A stretch of 64,000 nucleotides of DNA. It comes from Paramagnetospirillum caucaseum (GTDB lineage Bacteria > Pseudomonadota > Alphaproteobacteria > Rhodospirillales > Magnetospirillaceae). The notes below the pieces were generated by a model, which was not told the origin of the DNA, ran no database searches, and worked only from the letters and a program-made list of their open reading frames with translations. Position numbers and translations under genes: made by a program. How positions within the stretch are numbered: position 1 is the first letter of the stretch; the number at the start of each line of letters is the position of its first letter. Where the stretch lies: assembly GCF_000342045.1 (NCBI RefSeq), contig NZ_AONQ01000009.1:23936-87935 (forward strand), written 5' to 3'. Shown here piece after piece: positions 46,008 to 53,670 of this stretch.

Positions 46008-46181
46008 TCAGCCACAATCGGTGCGGCCGCCGTTTCGCTTGGCGCCGCAACTGCATCCACCGCCACATGACGCCCCGTCGGACGGCCGCCACATCCGCCA
46101 CAGATGGCGGATGACCACGAAGGCCGCCCCCGCTCCCACGACGGTGATGGCGCCCAAATCCCAGAGTGATCCCCAAGCCAT
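46008..46181 (-). CDS. FeoB-associated Cys-rich membrane protein
   Basis: This 57-residue protein has one N-terminal membrane helix ('LGAITVVGAGAAFVVIRHLW') and a C-terminal Cys-rich tail 'SCGGGCSCGAK' ending 'TDCG'. This is the layout of the FeoB-associated Cys-rich membrane family that follows feoB in many bacteria. It lies 56 bp after feoB on the same strand. It may take the place of FeoC or handle Fe(II) at the inner face; that role is an inference. Confidence 0.78.
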   Translation of the reverse strand: MAWGSLWDLGAITVVGAGAAFVVIRHLWRMWRPSDGASCGGGCSCGAKRNGGRTDCG

Positions 46182-46237
46182 GGCGCAACGCTTCTTTCAT
46201 CAGGAGGTGGCAGAGCAACTCCGCCACCCGAACAAGC

Positions 46238-48352
46238 CTACAAGAATGTCCCGCCGATCCGGCTGGCGGCCAGGGCCAGCAGCCAGGCGAAGGTCAGGGA
46301 ATAGGCCACCGAGAACCCGGCCCACCGCCAGCTCTGCGCCTCCTTGCCGATGATGGCGATGGTCGACAGGCAAGGCGCGTAGAGCAAGGTGAAGATCATG
46401 AAGGCGATGGCCGTGGCGGGCGGCATGGCGCCCCTCAAGGTCTCGGTCAGCTGGTCCGACCCCTTCTCCTGGGCATAGATGACGGCATAGGTCGCCACCA
46501 CCACTTCCTTGGCGACAAAGCCGGTCATGATGGCCGCCGAATCCCGCCAGGAAAAGCCCAGCGGCTGGAACAGCGGCGTCACCGCGATGGCCGAACGCCC
46601 AAGATAGCTCTTTTCCAGTTTCTCCTGCGCCTGGGCGCTTTTCAGCGTCTTCAGCGCTGTTTCCTTTTCCGGGCTGTCGGGAAGCGCGGTCTGTTCGGCG
46701 ATGACGGTCTCGAAATCCTGGGAATAGGTGATGTCGCGGGGGAATTCCTGGAGGAACCAGATCACGATGGAGCCCACCAGGATGACGCCGGTTACCTTGG
46801 CGACAAAGCCCTGGGCGCTGTCCCACATATGGTGCAGCACCGAATGCAGGGTCGGCAGACGATAGGGCGGCAGCTCCATCACGAAGGCGTCGCCACCGCT
46901 GCCGGGGATGATGCGGTTCAGCAACACCGCCGACACCATGGCGGCGACCAGGGACAGCATATACATGGCGAAGACCACGGTGCCGGCCATATCGGCGAAG
47001 AAAGCTCCGGCGAACAGGATGAAGACCGGCAGTCGGGCCGAGCAGTTCATGAACGGCGCGATCAGCATGGCGATCAGACGCGCCCGCTTATTGGTGATGA
47101 CGCGGGTGGCCATGACGGCGGGGACATTGCAGCCGAAGCCGGCCACCATGGGGATCAGGGTAGTGCCGTGCAGGCCGAAATGATGCATCACCCGGTCCAT
47201 CAGGAAGCTGGCGCGGGCCAGATAGCCGGTGCCGCTGAGGATGGCCATGAAGAAGAACAGGATGACGATATTGGGCAGGAATACGATGGTTCCGCCGACG
47301 CCGGCCATGACGCCGTTGACCACGAGATCATGGAACATGCCCTCGGGCAGGGTCTTGTCCACCAGATCGGTGGCCAGTTGCACCCCGGCCTTGATCCAGT
47401 CGGTGGGAATGGCTCCCAGGCTGAATGTGGCCTCGAACATCACCCACAAGATGCCCAGAAGCAGGGGCAAGCCCAGGGTACGGTTCAGGAAGAAATCGTC
47501 GAGGATACGGGTCAGCTTGAACCCTGCGGTGGGATCGCTCTCCTGCTGGCGGACTTCGCGCAGCAGGCCGTTGGAAAAGGCGAAGCGCGCCGAGGCCAAC
47601 AGGCTGGCGGTGTCTTCATCATGCTCGTGGGCCAGGGCCGATTGCTCGCCCTTGATCTCCTCGACCAGTTCGACATGGTTGCTTTCGTGGCGCAGAACCT
47701 CGTCATCGCCCTCCAGCATCTTGATGGCCAGCCAGCGCGAGCGCACCGGGCTCAGCTCCTGGGGGTGCAGCTTGGACAGATGCTGCTGGACGCGCTCGAT
47801 GGCCGCCTCCAGATGGCTGTCATAGTGCAGCCGCAACGGGGCGGCGGCGGGAGTTGTCGAGGCCATGGCCGCCACCGCGTCCAGCAGGGCGTCGATGCCC
47901 TCCTTCTTCAGGGCGCAGGTCTCCACCACCGGCGACCCGAGGGCCGAGGCCAATAGGGCGGTGTCGATGCGAATACCGGCCCGCCGGACCTCGTCCATCA
48001 TGTTCAGCACGGTGATGCGGGGCAGCCCGGTCTCGATCAGCTGGGTGGTCAGGAACAGGCTGCGGTCCAGATGGCCGGCATCCAGCACGTTGACGATGAT
48101 GTCGGGTTCCTCGCCGTGGATATAGTCGCAGCCGACCTTCTCCTCCGGCGATTGCGACGAGGTGGAAAAAATGCCCGGCACATCGACGATGCGTAAGGGA
48201 ACCCCGCCATGGGTGATCTCGCGCACATTCAAAGAGGTCGTCACCCGTTGATAATTGGCGACGGCGGATTGGGCGCCCGTCAGGGCATTGAACAAGCTGG
48301 TGGAACCGGCATTGGGGTTACCCACCAGTGCCACGGTGACGGGGGATTTCAT
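46238..48352 (-). CDS. feoB: Ferrous iron transporter FeoB
   Basis: The 704-residue protein has an N-terminal G domain: DVPG at 57-60 and NMMD at 117-120 fit the G3 and G4 motifs. The P-loop reads GNPNAGSTS (11-19), with Ser17 where Lys is expected, which is unusual. The membrane part shows the FeoB gates 'AGFGCNVPAVMATR' and 'APFMNCSARLPVF', and the C-terminal 'TAIAFMIFTLLYAPCLSTIA'. It imports Fe(II). feoA lies 35 bp upstream. The nearness to magnetosome genes matches the magnetosome-island feoAB1 of related strains. Confidence 0.93.
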   Translation of the reverse strand: MKSPVTVALVGNPNAGSTSLFNALTGAQSAVANYQRVTTSLNVREITHGGVPLRIVDVPGIFSTSSQSPEEKVGCDYIHGEEPDIIVNVLDAGHLDRSLFLTTQLIETGLPRITVLNMMDEVRRAGIRIDTALLASALGSPVVETCALKKEGIDALLDAVAAMASTTPAAAPLRLHYDSHLEAAIERVQQHLSKLHPQELSPVRSRWLAIKMLEGDDEVLRHESNHVELVEEIKGEQSALAHEHDEDTASLLASARFAFSNGLLREVRQQESDPTAGFKLTRILDDFFLNRTLGLPLLLGILWVMFEATFSLGAIPTDWIKAGVQLATDLVDKTLPEGMFHDLVVNGVMAGVGGTIVFLPNIVILFFFMAILSGTGYLARASFLMDRVMHHFGLHGTTLIPMVAGFGCNVPAVMATRVITNKRARLIAMLIAPFMNCSARLPVFILFAGAFFADMAGTVVFAMYMLSLVAAMVSAVLLNRIIPGSGGDAFVMELPPYRLPTLHSVLHHMWDSAQGFVAKVTGVILVGSIVIWFLQEFPRDITYSQDFETVIAEQTALPDSPEKETALKTLKSAQAQEKLEKSYLGRSAIAVTPLFQPLGFSWRDSAAIMTGFVAKEVVVATYAVIYAQEKGSDQLTETLRGAMPPATAIAFMIFTLLYAPCLSTIAIIGKEAQSWRWAGFSVAYSLTFAWLLALAASRIGGTFL

Positions 48353-48387
48353 GTGCGGCTACCCTTGGATCGAGGTCGGTGGGGTGA

Positions 48388-48642
48388 TTATTTGACGCGG
48401 ATGCGGATCTGCTGGGCCTCGGCATTGCGCAGGCCCAGGCTGTAGCCCATCAGGCTGTAGATGCGCGGATCACCTAACGGGGCCGAACGATCCAAGGTGA
48501 CGGGAGTACCGGCCACTACGCCAAGAGACTGCATGCGACGCTTGAAAACGCCGTCCTCGGTTTCGATCTTGACGATCTCACCCTGCTGCTCGGGGCGAAG
48601 GTCGGCAAGGGTGAGAGTGTCGGAATTCATCTGCTGCGCCAC
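48388..48642 (-). CDS. feoA: FeoA-like SH3-domain protein
   Basis: The protein of 84 residues has the FeoA domain ('TLADLRPEQQGEIVKIE', 'RRMQSLGVVAGTPVTLDRSAPLGDP', 'YSLGLRNAEAQQIRI'). FeoA interacts with the cytosolic part of FeoB. I favour a GTG start at 48642, because AGAGGAG lies seven bases before it; an ATG four codons inside (MNSDTLTLADL) is the alternative. It leads the feoAB pair. Confidence 0.88.
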   Translation of the reverse strand: MAQQMNSDTLTLADLRPEQQGEIVKIETEDGVFKRRMQSLGVVAGTPVTLDRSAPLGDPRIYSLMGYSLGLRNAEAQQIRIRVK

Positions 48643-48716
48643 GGGACGACTCCTCTGAAACATGGTATCGCGGCCCTGGATGATTTTCTGGCTGTCCAGG
48701 GCCGGCACGAAAACGG

Positions 48717-50114
48717 CTAAAGCTTGAAAGAGGTCCTGAGGCCCAGCACGCTGGCATCGGGAATGGTCTTGGAGGTGTTCTCGGGCAAGGTGGTGGTGCC
48801 GCCCGGATGGAACAGGTACTGGCCAAAACCGGTAACGGACCACCAAGGGGTGACGGCGTAGCTGTACATGATCTCGACCACGGATTCGAAGTCGTGATCC
48901 GGCGCGGTGGCGGTGCCAAAGCGGCGAGCATCGGCATCGCGCGACGCCAGTTCGTCACTCATCTTGCCATAGGCGAACGAGATGCCGGTGATGTCGTCAT
49001 CACGCCCCTCGAAGGTCCCCTTCAGAGTCAGGCCGGTATCAAGCCAATAGGACATCTGATTGCGGTCGTCAGGCATGTATGTCGTGCGGAAGAAGGCGCC
49101 GACCCCGCTGTCCACCGTGCCTTCGCGCTTCCACAGCATGTGATCGACGATGCCGTAAACGGCCCAGTTGCCACGCAGATTCCGGGCGACGCCCGAGCTG
49201 GCGCCGCTGCCCAGGGACAGGCCGGTATTGTCGAAATGCTGATCGGCAGTCCGGCCGTTGTAATACCAGCCACCAAGCTTGAAAGTCGCCGGCAGTCCTG
49301 GCGAGTCCTTGTCCTGGTTGATGGAATAGGCAGCCTCACCGAACCATACCGGGGGAGAATCGAAGGAGAAATCCGTGCCGCTGCGATTGCGCTTCTGGGC
49401 ATCGTTGCCCACATTGGTGCCAGGCGCCACGTTGCCGGAGAATACAGCGGCCATCAGGCTGATCTCTTCGGTGGGCTTGACCTTCAGGCGGGTGCCCATG
49501 TTAGCCAGGGGATAGCCGCCACCGCCCGATGGCATGTTGGCGGCATAGATGGCTGGCCAGCCGAAAGCGCTGTTCACCATATAGGCCGCGTAGGTGCTGG
49601 TGAAGAACTCCTCCTGCATGGGGATCTGACCGAAGCGCAGGGAAGCCCTGTCATCGAGCACGCTTTGCTCGAACCACAGCGAGAACAGACGGGTGGAAGG
49701 CGCAGCCTCTACACTGGAGACCGGGATCAGGCCGCCGATAAAGTTGGAGGTCAGCTGACGGCCCTGGATATGGAAGGCTGTAGCGTGGATTTTGCCGCCC
49801 TGCCACCCAACCAGCTTATCCAGATTGACGTCCAGATCACCTTGCAGAAGGGCCGCGCCAACAGCGCGCCGCTTGATGCCGCCCGAGGGATTGCCAAGGG
49901 TTTCCGCGGTGTAGGTCGCGGTCAACTCGACGCCCCTGTCGGCCAGATCCGTGCGAATCCCCCCCCAATCGCCGGTCAGCTTCTCACGATCCCAGAACCC
50001 CTTTTCTACCTCAGGAGCGACTTCATCTGCAACGGCAGGTAATACGGCAAGGACGAGGGAGGGAAGGACAAGGGCTCCAGCCAAAACGTTCGACAAACTG
50101 GCAATCTTCTTCAT
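48717..50114 (-). CDS. OprB-family outer-membrane porin
   Basis: The 465-residue protein has a signal peptide (MKKIASLSNVLAGALVLPSLVLAVLPAVADE). The OprB pattern follows: 'LTGDWGGIRTDLADRGVELTATYTAE', a long beta-strand-rich body, and a C-terminal strand 'VLGLRTSFKL' ending in an aromatic-free Leu. OprB porins move sugars or small solutes across the outer membrane. In a magnetosome island next to feoAB it may admit iron or another solute. It is 74 bp upstream of feoA on the same strand. Confidence 0.85.
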   Translation of the reverse strand: MKKIASLSNVLAGALVLPSLVLAVLPAVADEVAPEVEKGFWDREKLTGDWGGIRTDLADRGVELTATYTAETLGNPSGGIKRRAVGAALLQGDLDVNLDKLVGWQGGKIHATAFHIQGRQLTSNFIGGLIPVSSVEAAPSTRLFSLWFEQSVLDDRASLRFGQIPMQEEFFTSTYAAYMVNSAFGWPAIYAANMPSGGGGYPLANMGTRLKVKPTEEISLMAAVFSGNVAPGTNVGNDAQKRNRSGTDFSFDSPPVWFGEAAYSINQDKDSPGLPATFKLGGWYYNGRTADQHFDNTGLSLGSGASSGVARNLRGNWAVYGIVDHMLWKREGTVDSGVGAFFRTTYMPDDRNQMSYWLDTGLTLKGTFEGRDDDITGISFAYGKMSDELASRDADARRFGTATAPDHDFESVVEIMYSYAVTPWWSVTGFGQYLFHPGGTTTLPENTSKTIPDASVLGLRTSFKL

Positions 50115-50139
50115 TGGAATACCCAGCGCAATTAAGTAG

Positions 50140-50154
50140 TGCGATTAGCTCGCA
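50140..50154. promoter_or_regulatory. Operator-like dyad upstream of the porin
   Basis: The perfect dyad TGCGA-N5-TCGCA lies 26 bp before the porin ATG. TGC/GCA ends are common in alphaproteobacterial Fur-family sites, but this spacing is shorter than the usual 19-bp box. The binding protein is unknown. Confidence 0.4.
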
Positions 50155-50244
50155 TCTTCAATAGCGCAGATCCCCCCCTCCTGACAAGACTCTATATGGG
50201 AGGTCGTGCCCCGCCCAACAGCATGCCGCTGGGGGTAAAAAGGG

Positions 50245-50482
50245 GGCGCGGATATCGCCATCAGCCGTTCTCGTGGAGGACTGAGCACCAAAATCCATAC
50301 CATCGTGGACGTGCGTGGATTGCCGGTGAAATTGCTGCTAACGCCTAGCAAAACCTCCGACAAGGCGGCGGCCCCGACCATGCTTGAGGGCTTACCGACG
50401 GCTCAGGCATTTGTCGGCGACCGAGGTTATGACTGGCAGACCCTCGTCGATCCGGTCAAATCCAATGGCTGCTGCGCCCTCA
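50245..50482 (+). pseudogene. IS5-family transposase fragment
   Basis: The frame reads 'ISRSRGGLSTKIHTIVDVRGLP', 'LLLTPSKTSDKAAAPTMLEGL', and 'FVGDRGYDW', the middle of an IS5-type DDE transposase with one catalytic Asp in 'GDRGYD'. Both ends are missing and no terminal repeats are seen. The fragment stops where the kinase of module 2 also ends, so it marks an old insertion junction. Confidence 0.78.
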
Positions 50483-51445
50483 GGAAAAAAATGAGAGGAG
50501 TCGTTTGGTGGGTGGCTTGGCCGGAACGGCCTCGACTTTTGCCGCCGCCTTCAATAGGGCTTCCATGGCGGCGATCCTGATCATAGGAGCCTTGGCAGCC
50601 TTGATCAGATGTTCCGTCCAGTCGCGGACATGGAAGTCCGGGCTGAGCGCCCATTGCCGCAACAGATCCGAACTGTCCGGCCGGGTGAAATCGCTTTTGG
50701 TCAGGACGAGATTCTCGCCGTTGTGATGACGCTTCAGCAAATCGGGCTGGAAGGTCAAGGCCCGCAGGGACAGCAAAATCACCAGCATGGAAAAATGGTC
50801 GATGGTCCCGTCGAAATGCCGGACCTCACGCCGGGGGTGCTGGAAATTGACGCCCCCCAGCATGGTCGAGGCCAGCCCCTTCAACTCCGGCAGATACATG
50901 GAATCATAGTCGATCAGCTTCAGGGCGCCGTCCTGTCCGACCAGGACGTTGTCGTGCTTCAGATCGCCATGGGCGACGCCTCGTTGCAGCAAATCCAGGC
51001 ACAGACGACTCCACGCCCGGGTCAATCCGGCCAGGGCGGGAGCGTTTTCCCGCTGACACAGGATCTGGACGACGGCCCCCAGGCCCCGACCCTCGACCCA
51101 GGGCATGGTCACCACCGCGTAATCGGCATGGGGGGCGACGCTGGAGGTCACGAAGACCTCCGCCGGAAGAAACCGCAGGGGCACCACATAGGGGCATTGG
51201 GCGGTCCGGCAGAACTTGGCCACGGCGGCATAGCGGCGCGGCAGATCCGAGACTTCGCGGGTGAAGCACTTGACCGCCACATGCTCCCCCTCCCCGGTCA
51301 CCATCTTGAACACCCCGGCGAAGTTTCCCGCCAGGAAGACCGGGCTGCAGCGGGCATCCAGATGCGGCCGGACGTCCAGGGTCGCGAAACGCCCTTTGGC
51401 GTTGGCGATGGCCGCCTTGTAATCGTTGATCAGGGGAAGCGGCAT
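50480..51445 (-). CDS. Ser/Thr kinase-like protein, truncated (module 2)
   Basis: The 321-residue protein is close to the kinase at 42375-43538: 'GNFAGVF', 'AVKCF', 'HGDLKHDN', 'LIDYDSMYLPEL'. It ends 'PTKRLLSFFS' shortly after the kinase fold, lacking the linker and SHOCT domain of its sister. Its stop codon sits at the edge of the IS5 fragment, so the C terminus was probably removed by that insertion. The kinase core looks intact. It follows the PP2C gene by 6 bp. Confidence 0.8.
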   Translation of the reverse strand: MPLPLINDYKAAIANAKGRFATLDVRPHLDARCSPVFLAGNFAGVFKMVTGEGEHVAVKCFTREVSDLPRRYAAVAKFCRTAQCPYVVPLRFLPAEVFVTSSVAPHADYAVVTMPWVEGRGLGAVVQILCQRENAPALAGLTRAWSRLCLDLLQRGVAHGDLKHDNVLVGQDGALKLIDYDSMYLPELKGLASTMLGGVNFQHPRREVRHFDGTIDHFSMLVILLSLRALTFQPDLLKRHHNGENLVLTKSDFTRPDSSDLLRQWALSPDFHVRDWTEHLIKAAKAPMIRIAAMEALLKAAAKVEAVPAKPPTKRLLSFFS

Positions 51446-51451
51446 GGCGAA

Positions 51452-52402
51452 TTACCGGGACCGGGCAAGATCGACGTCGATCATGATCAACGTGCAATCG
51501 TCATTGGCCAGCAGCCCCTTGCCGCACAGGGCGCGGACCTGATCGGCGAAGGCTTGATCGGATTTGAGGCAATCGCGCAGGGCCGTCAGCTCGGCGGACA
51601 GGCCGGGCCCCGGCGTGGCGCGATGGGCACGGGCGGCCTGGGCAAGCTTGCTCTCGCCGGTGCCGGCCAGCCGCTGGAATTCTCCCGCCAGCCCCGCCGC
51701 CGCGGGGCGGGCCTGACCGGCCAGGGTCCGCAGCAGCAGATACTGGCCGATCCCGTCCGACGCCAGCACCACCGTCGCCCGATCCGGCAATACCATTTCC
51801 CCGGCATGGAATCCGGAATCGTGCGGCAGATCCTTCCAGTTGAGCAAGAAGGGCGCTCGGTCTAGCGCCGATAAACTGGCGGGATAACAGGCCGCCAGGA
51901 CAGGCTGGCGCCCGGTGCGGTCGAACACCATCATCTGGCTGTCGCCATAGCCCATCCATCGCAGCCGGACCCGGCCCTGACGATGGACGAGCCAGCCGGC
52001 CGCCAGCGTGGCGAACGAGCCTTCCCGGATGAACTTGCTGTACCGGGCGGGAGTGGCCTTGGACAAGGCGGCGTATTCCGAGCGAAAGCCCAGGCAGAAC
52101 CCGTCCATCCACTGGTTCAGCGCATTCACCCCGGCGATGGGGGTCTTGGGCAGGCGGCTCACCAGCGTTTCGGCCCAGGGGCCGCAGAACAGCCCCGCCC
52201 CTCCGGCTCCGTCGGAGACGGCGGCCAGCAGGCCGTTGGGAATCCGGGCCAGCCGCAGCCGGTCTTCGTTTTGCCGCCACCGCAGCCTGTCGCCATCGGC
52301 GTAGCTGTCGTTGCGGGGCTTGACGATCGAGCGGCCCTGGGCCGTCCAAGTGAGCATGGGGGTAGCGCGCCGGATCAAGGGCGGATCAGCCTTGATCGCC
52401 AT
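51452..52402 (-). CDS. PP2C-type Ser/Thr phosphatase (module 2)
   Basis: The 316-residue protein has PP2C motifs: 'QNEDRLRL', 'AVSDGAGGAG', 'MGYGDSQMMVF', 'LASDGIGQYLLL' and the final 'NDDCTLIMI', which hold the metal-binding acids. It overlaps the vWA gene by 17 bp and precedes the kinase, giving a vWA-phosphatase-kinase order. It should oppose the kinase. Module 1 has no counterpart. Confidence 0.85.
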   Translation of the reverse strand: MAIKADPPLIRRATPMLTWTAQGRSIVKPRNDSYADGDRLRWRQNEDRLRLARIPNGLLAAVSDGAGGAGLFCGPWAETLVSRLPKTPIAGVNALNQWMDGFCLGFRSEYAALSKATPARYSKFIREGSFATLAAGWLVHRQGRVRLRWMGYGDSQMMVFDRTGRQPVLAACYPASLSALDRAPFLLNWKDLPHDSGFHAGEMVLPDRATVVLASDGIGQYLLLRTLAGQARPAAAGLAGEFQRLAGTGESKLAQAARAHRATPGPGLSAELTALRDCLKSDQAFADQVRALCGKGLLANDDCTLIMIDVDLARSR

Positions 52403-53366
52403 ATTCTATCCGCACGGACGGTTCTTCCAGCACGAAGGAATCCTCGATCAGGGATTCGGCCTCGATTCCCGGCGGCGTGAAGGGCTCCATGGCCACCGAG
52501 AGGCCGATGGCCTGACGGGTGCCGATATCCAGCAGCTTGAGCAACGCCACGGCATCGGCGTTGAAAGCCATGCCCTTGATGGAAGGGGTGCGGCCGGGGT
52601 CACGGTCGAAGATTTCGCAGATGACGGCGCGATGGCGATTGGACAATTCGCTCGACATCTCGAACAGCAGCTTGGCATAGGGGTCGCGGGGCAGTTCCGC
52701 CGCCGAAGCGGGGAACACCACCGATGCATCGCTGCCGCCCGCGATATGGCAGTTGATGAGCAAGACATTGCCGTCGCCGGTCGTCAGCCCGGTCAGCTTG
52801 CGCGCCGTGGCCAGAAGCTCGGCATCGGAATTGACGTCGTTGGCCATGCCGTCGGTAATGTTGATGACCACCGGCGGGAACGAATCCGGATTGTTGCGCA
52901 CCCATTCCGCCAAGGTGGCATGGGCCAGACCGAACGCGGCGTTCATGGGGGTGCTATCCACTCCCACCGGATCGATCCAGCGCGACAAGGTGATGCGCTC
53001 GATCAGCACCTGCCCGCGCATCTCAGTTTCGATCTCCACTTCCTCGATCTCGGCCTTGGCCGCCACTTCCGGAATGGGAACCAGCCGACGACCCGCCAAG
53101 CCGCCGCGCCAGCAGAATTCCGGGCGATTGGTGCGGCCGTAGCCGATGATCCCGATGTCGAAATAATCGCGCACGCCTTCATCGCGCATGCAGCGGTTGA
53201 CCAGTTCCTCCAAGGTGCCGTTCAAGGCATTGGCCACCACCTCGGCGCGGCTGACCATCTTTCCCGACCGATCGGGACCGAAGGGCTTGTTCATGGATCG
53301 GGACTGATCGACCATGAACAAGAAGACTCCCTTGCACTCCCTGCTGATTTCCTGGGAATAGCTCAT
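52386..53366 (-). CDS. von Willebrand A-domain protein (TerY-like, module 2)
   Basis: The 326-residue protein starts MSYSQEISRECKGVF with GGAGG upstream. It has MIDAS 'DQSRSM' and 'FPPVVINITDGMANDVNSDAELLATA'. It is a clear paralogue of the module 1 vWA protein, with an extra acidic C-terminal tail ('ESLIEDSFVLEEPSVRIEYGD'). It leads the triad and is divergent from mamY. Confidence 0.85.
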   Translation of the reverse strand: MSYSQEISRECKGVFLFMVDQSRSMNKPFGPDRSGKMVSRAEVVANALNGTLEELVNRCMRDEGVRDYFDIGIIGYGRTNRPEFCWRGGLAGRRLVPIPEVAAKAEIEEVEIETEMRGQVLIERITLSRWIDPVGVDSTPMNAAFGLAHATLAEWVRNNPDSFPPVVINITDGMANDVNSDAELLATARKLTGLTTGDGNVLLINCHIAGGSDASVVFPASAAELPRDPYAKLLFEMSSELSNRHRAVICEIFDRDPGRTPSIKGMAFNADAVALLKLLDIGTRQAIGLSVAMEPFTPPGIEAESLIEDSFVLEEPSVRIEYGDQG

Positions 53367-53488
53367 GCTTGCCTCCTGCCCGCCGATCACCGTCGCCGGC
53401 CCATCAAGGACCGGACAAACCCTGATTTCGGGCGATAGCATAATGCCGCCGCCATGTACACCGCCATGTTCAACAATGCAGCATCGTG

Positions 53489-53516
53489 TTGACGAAGCAT
53501 AGGATTGTGATAATCA
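53489..53516 (+). promoter_or_regulatory. Candidate promoter of mamXY
   Basis: TTGACG (53489-53494) is followed after 16 bases by TAATCA (53511-53516), preceded by TG as in an extended -10. It lies about 155 bp before the mamY start. A Fur-like box overlaps its -10 element. Other promoters closer to mamY cannot be excluded. Confidence 0.5.
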
Positions 53517-53521
53517 TACGC
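53503..53521. promoter_or_regulatory. Candidate Fur box upstream of mamY
   Basis: GATTGTGATAATCATACGC matches the 19-bp Fur consensus GATAATGATAATCATTATC at 14 positions, counted by eye, including the core TGATAATCA. It overlaps the predicted -10 element, the expected place for iron repression. The fur gene lies about 10 kb downstream in this window. Confidence 0.55.
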
Positions 53522-53670
53522 AATTTCAGTCATTGACGCATCGACGCCCAACCCATATCAATGGATTGTTTCGAAGGTATCCCGCCGTTCGCCTTGCTGT
53601 TACTATAAGGGGAACGCCTGCGGGGCGGCGCATTGGGATGGCGATTGCGGCCATCATGGGAGATGTCCTT

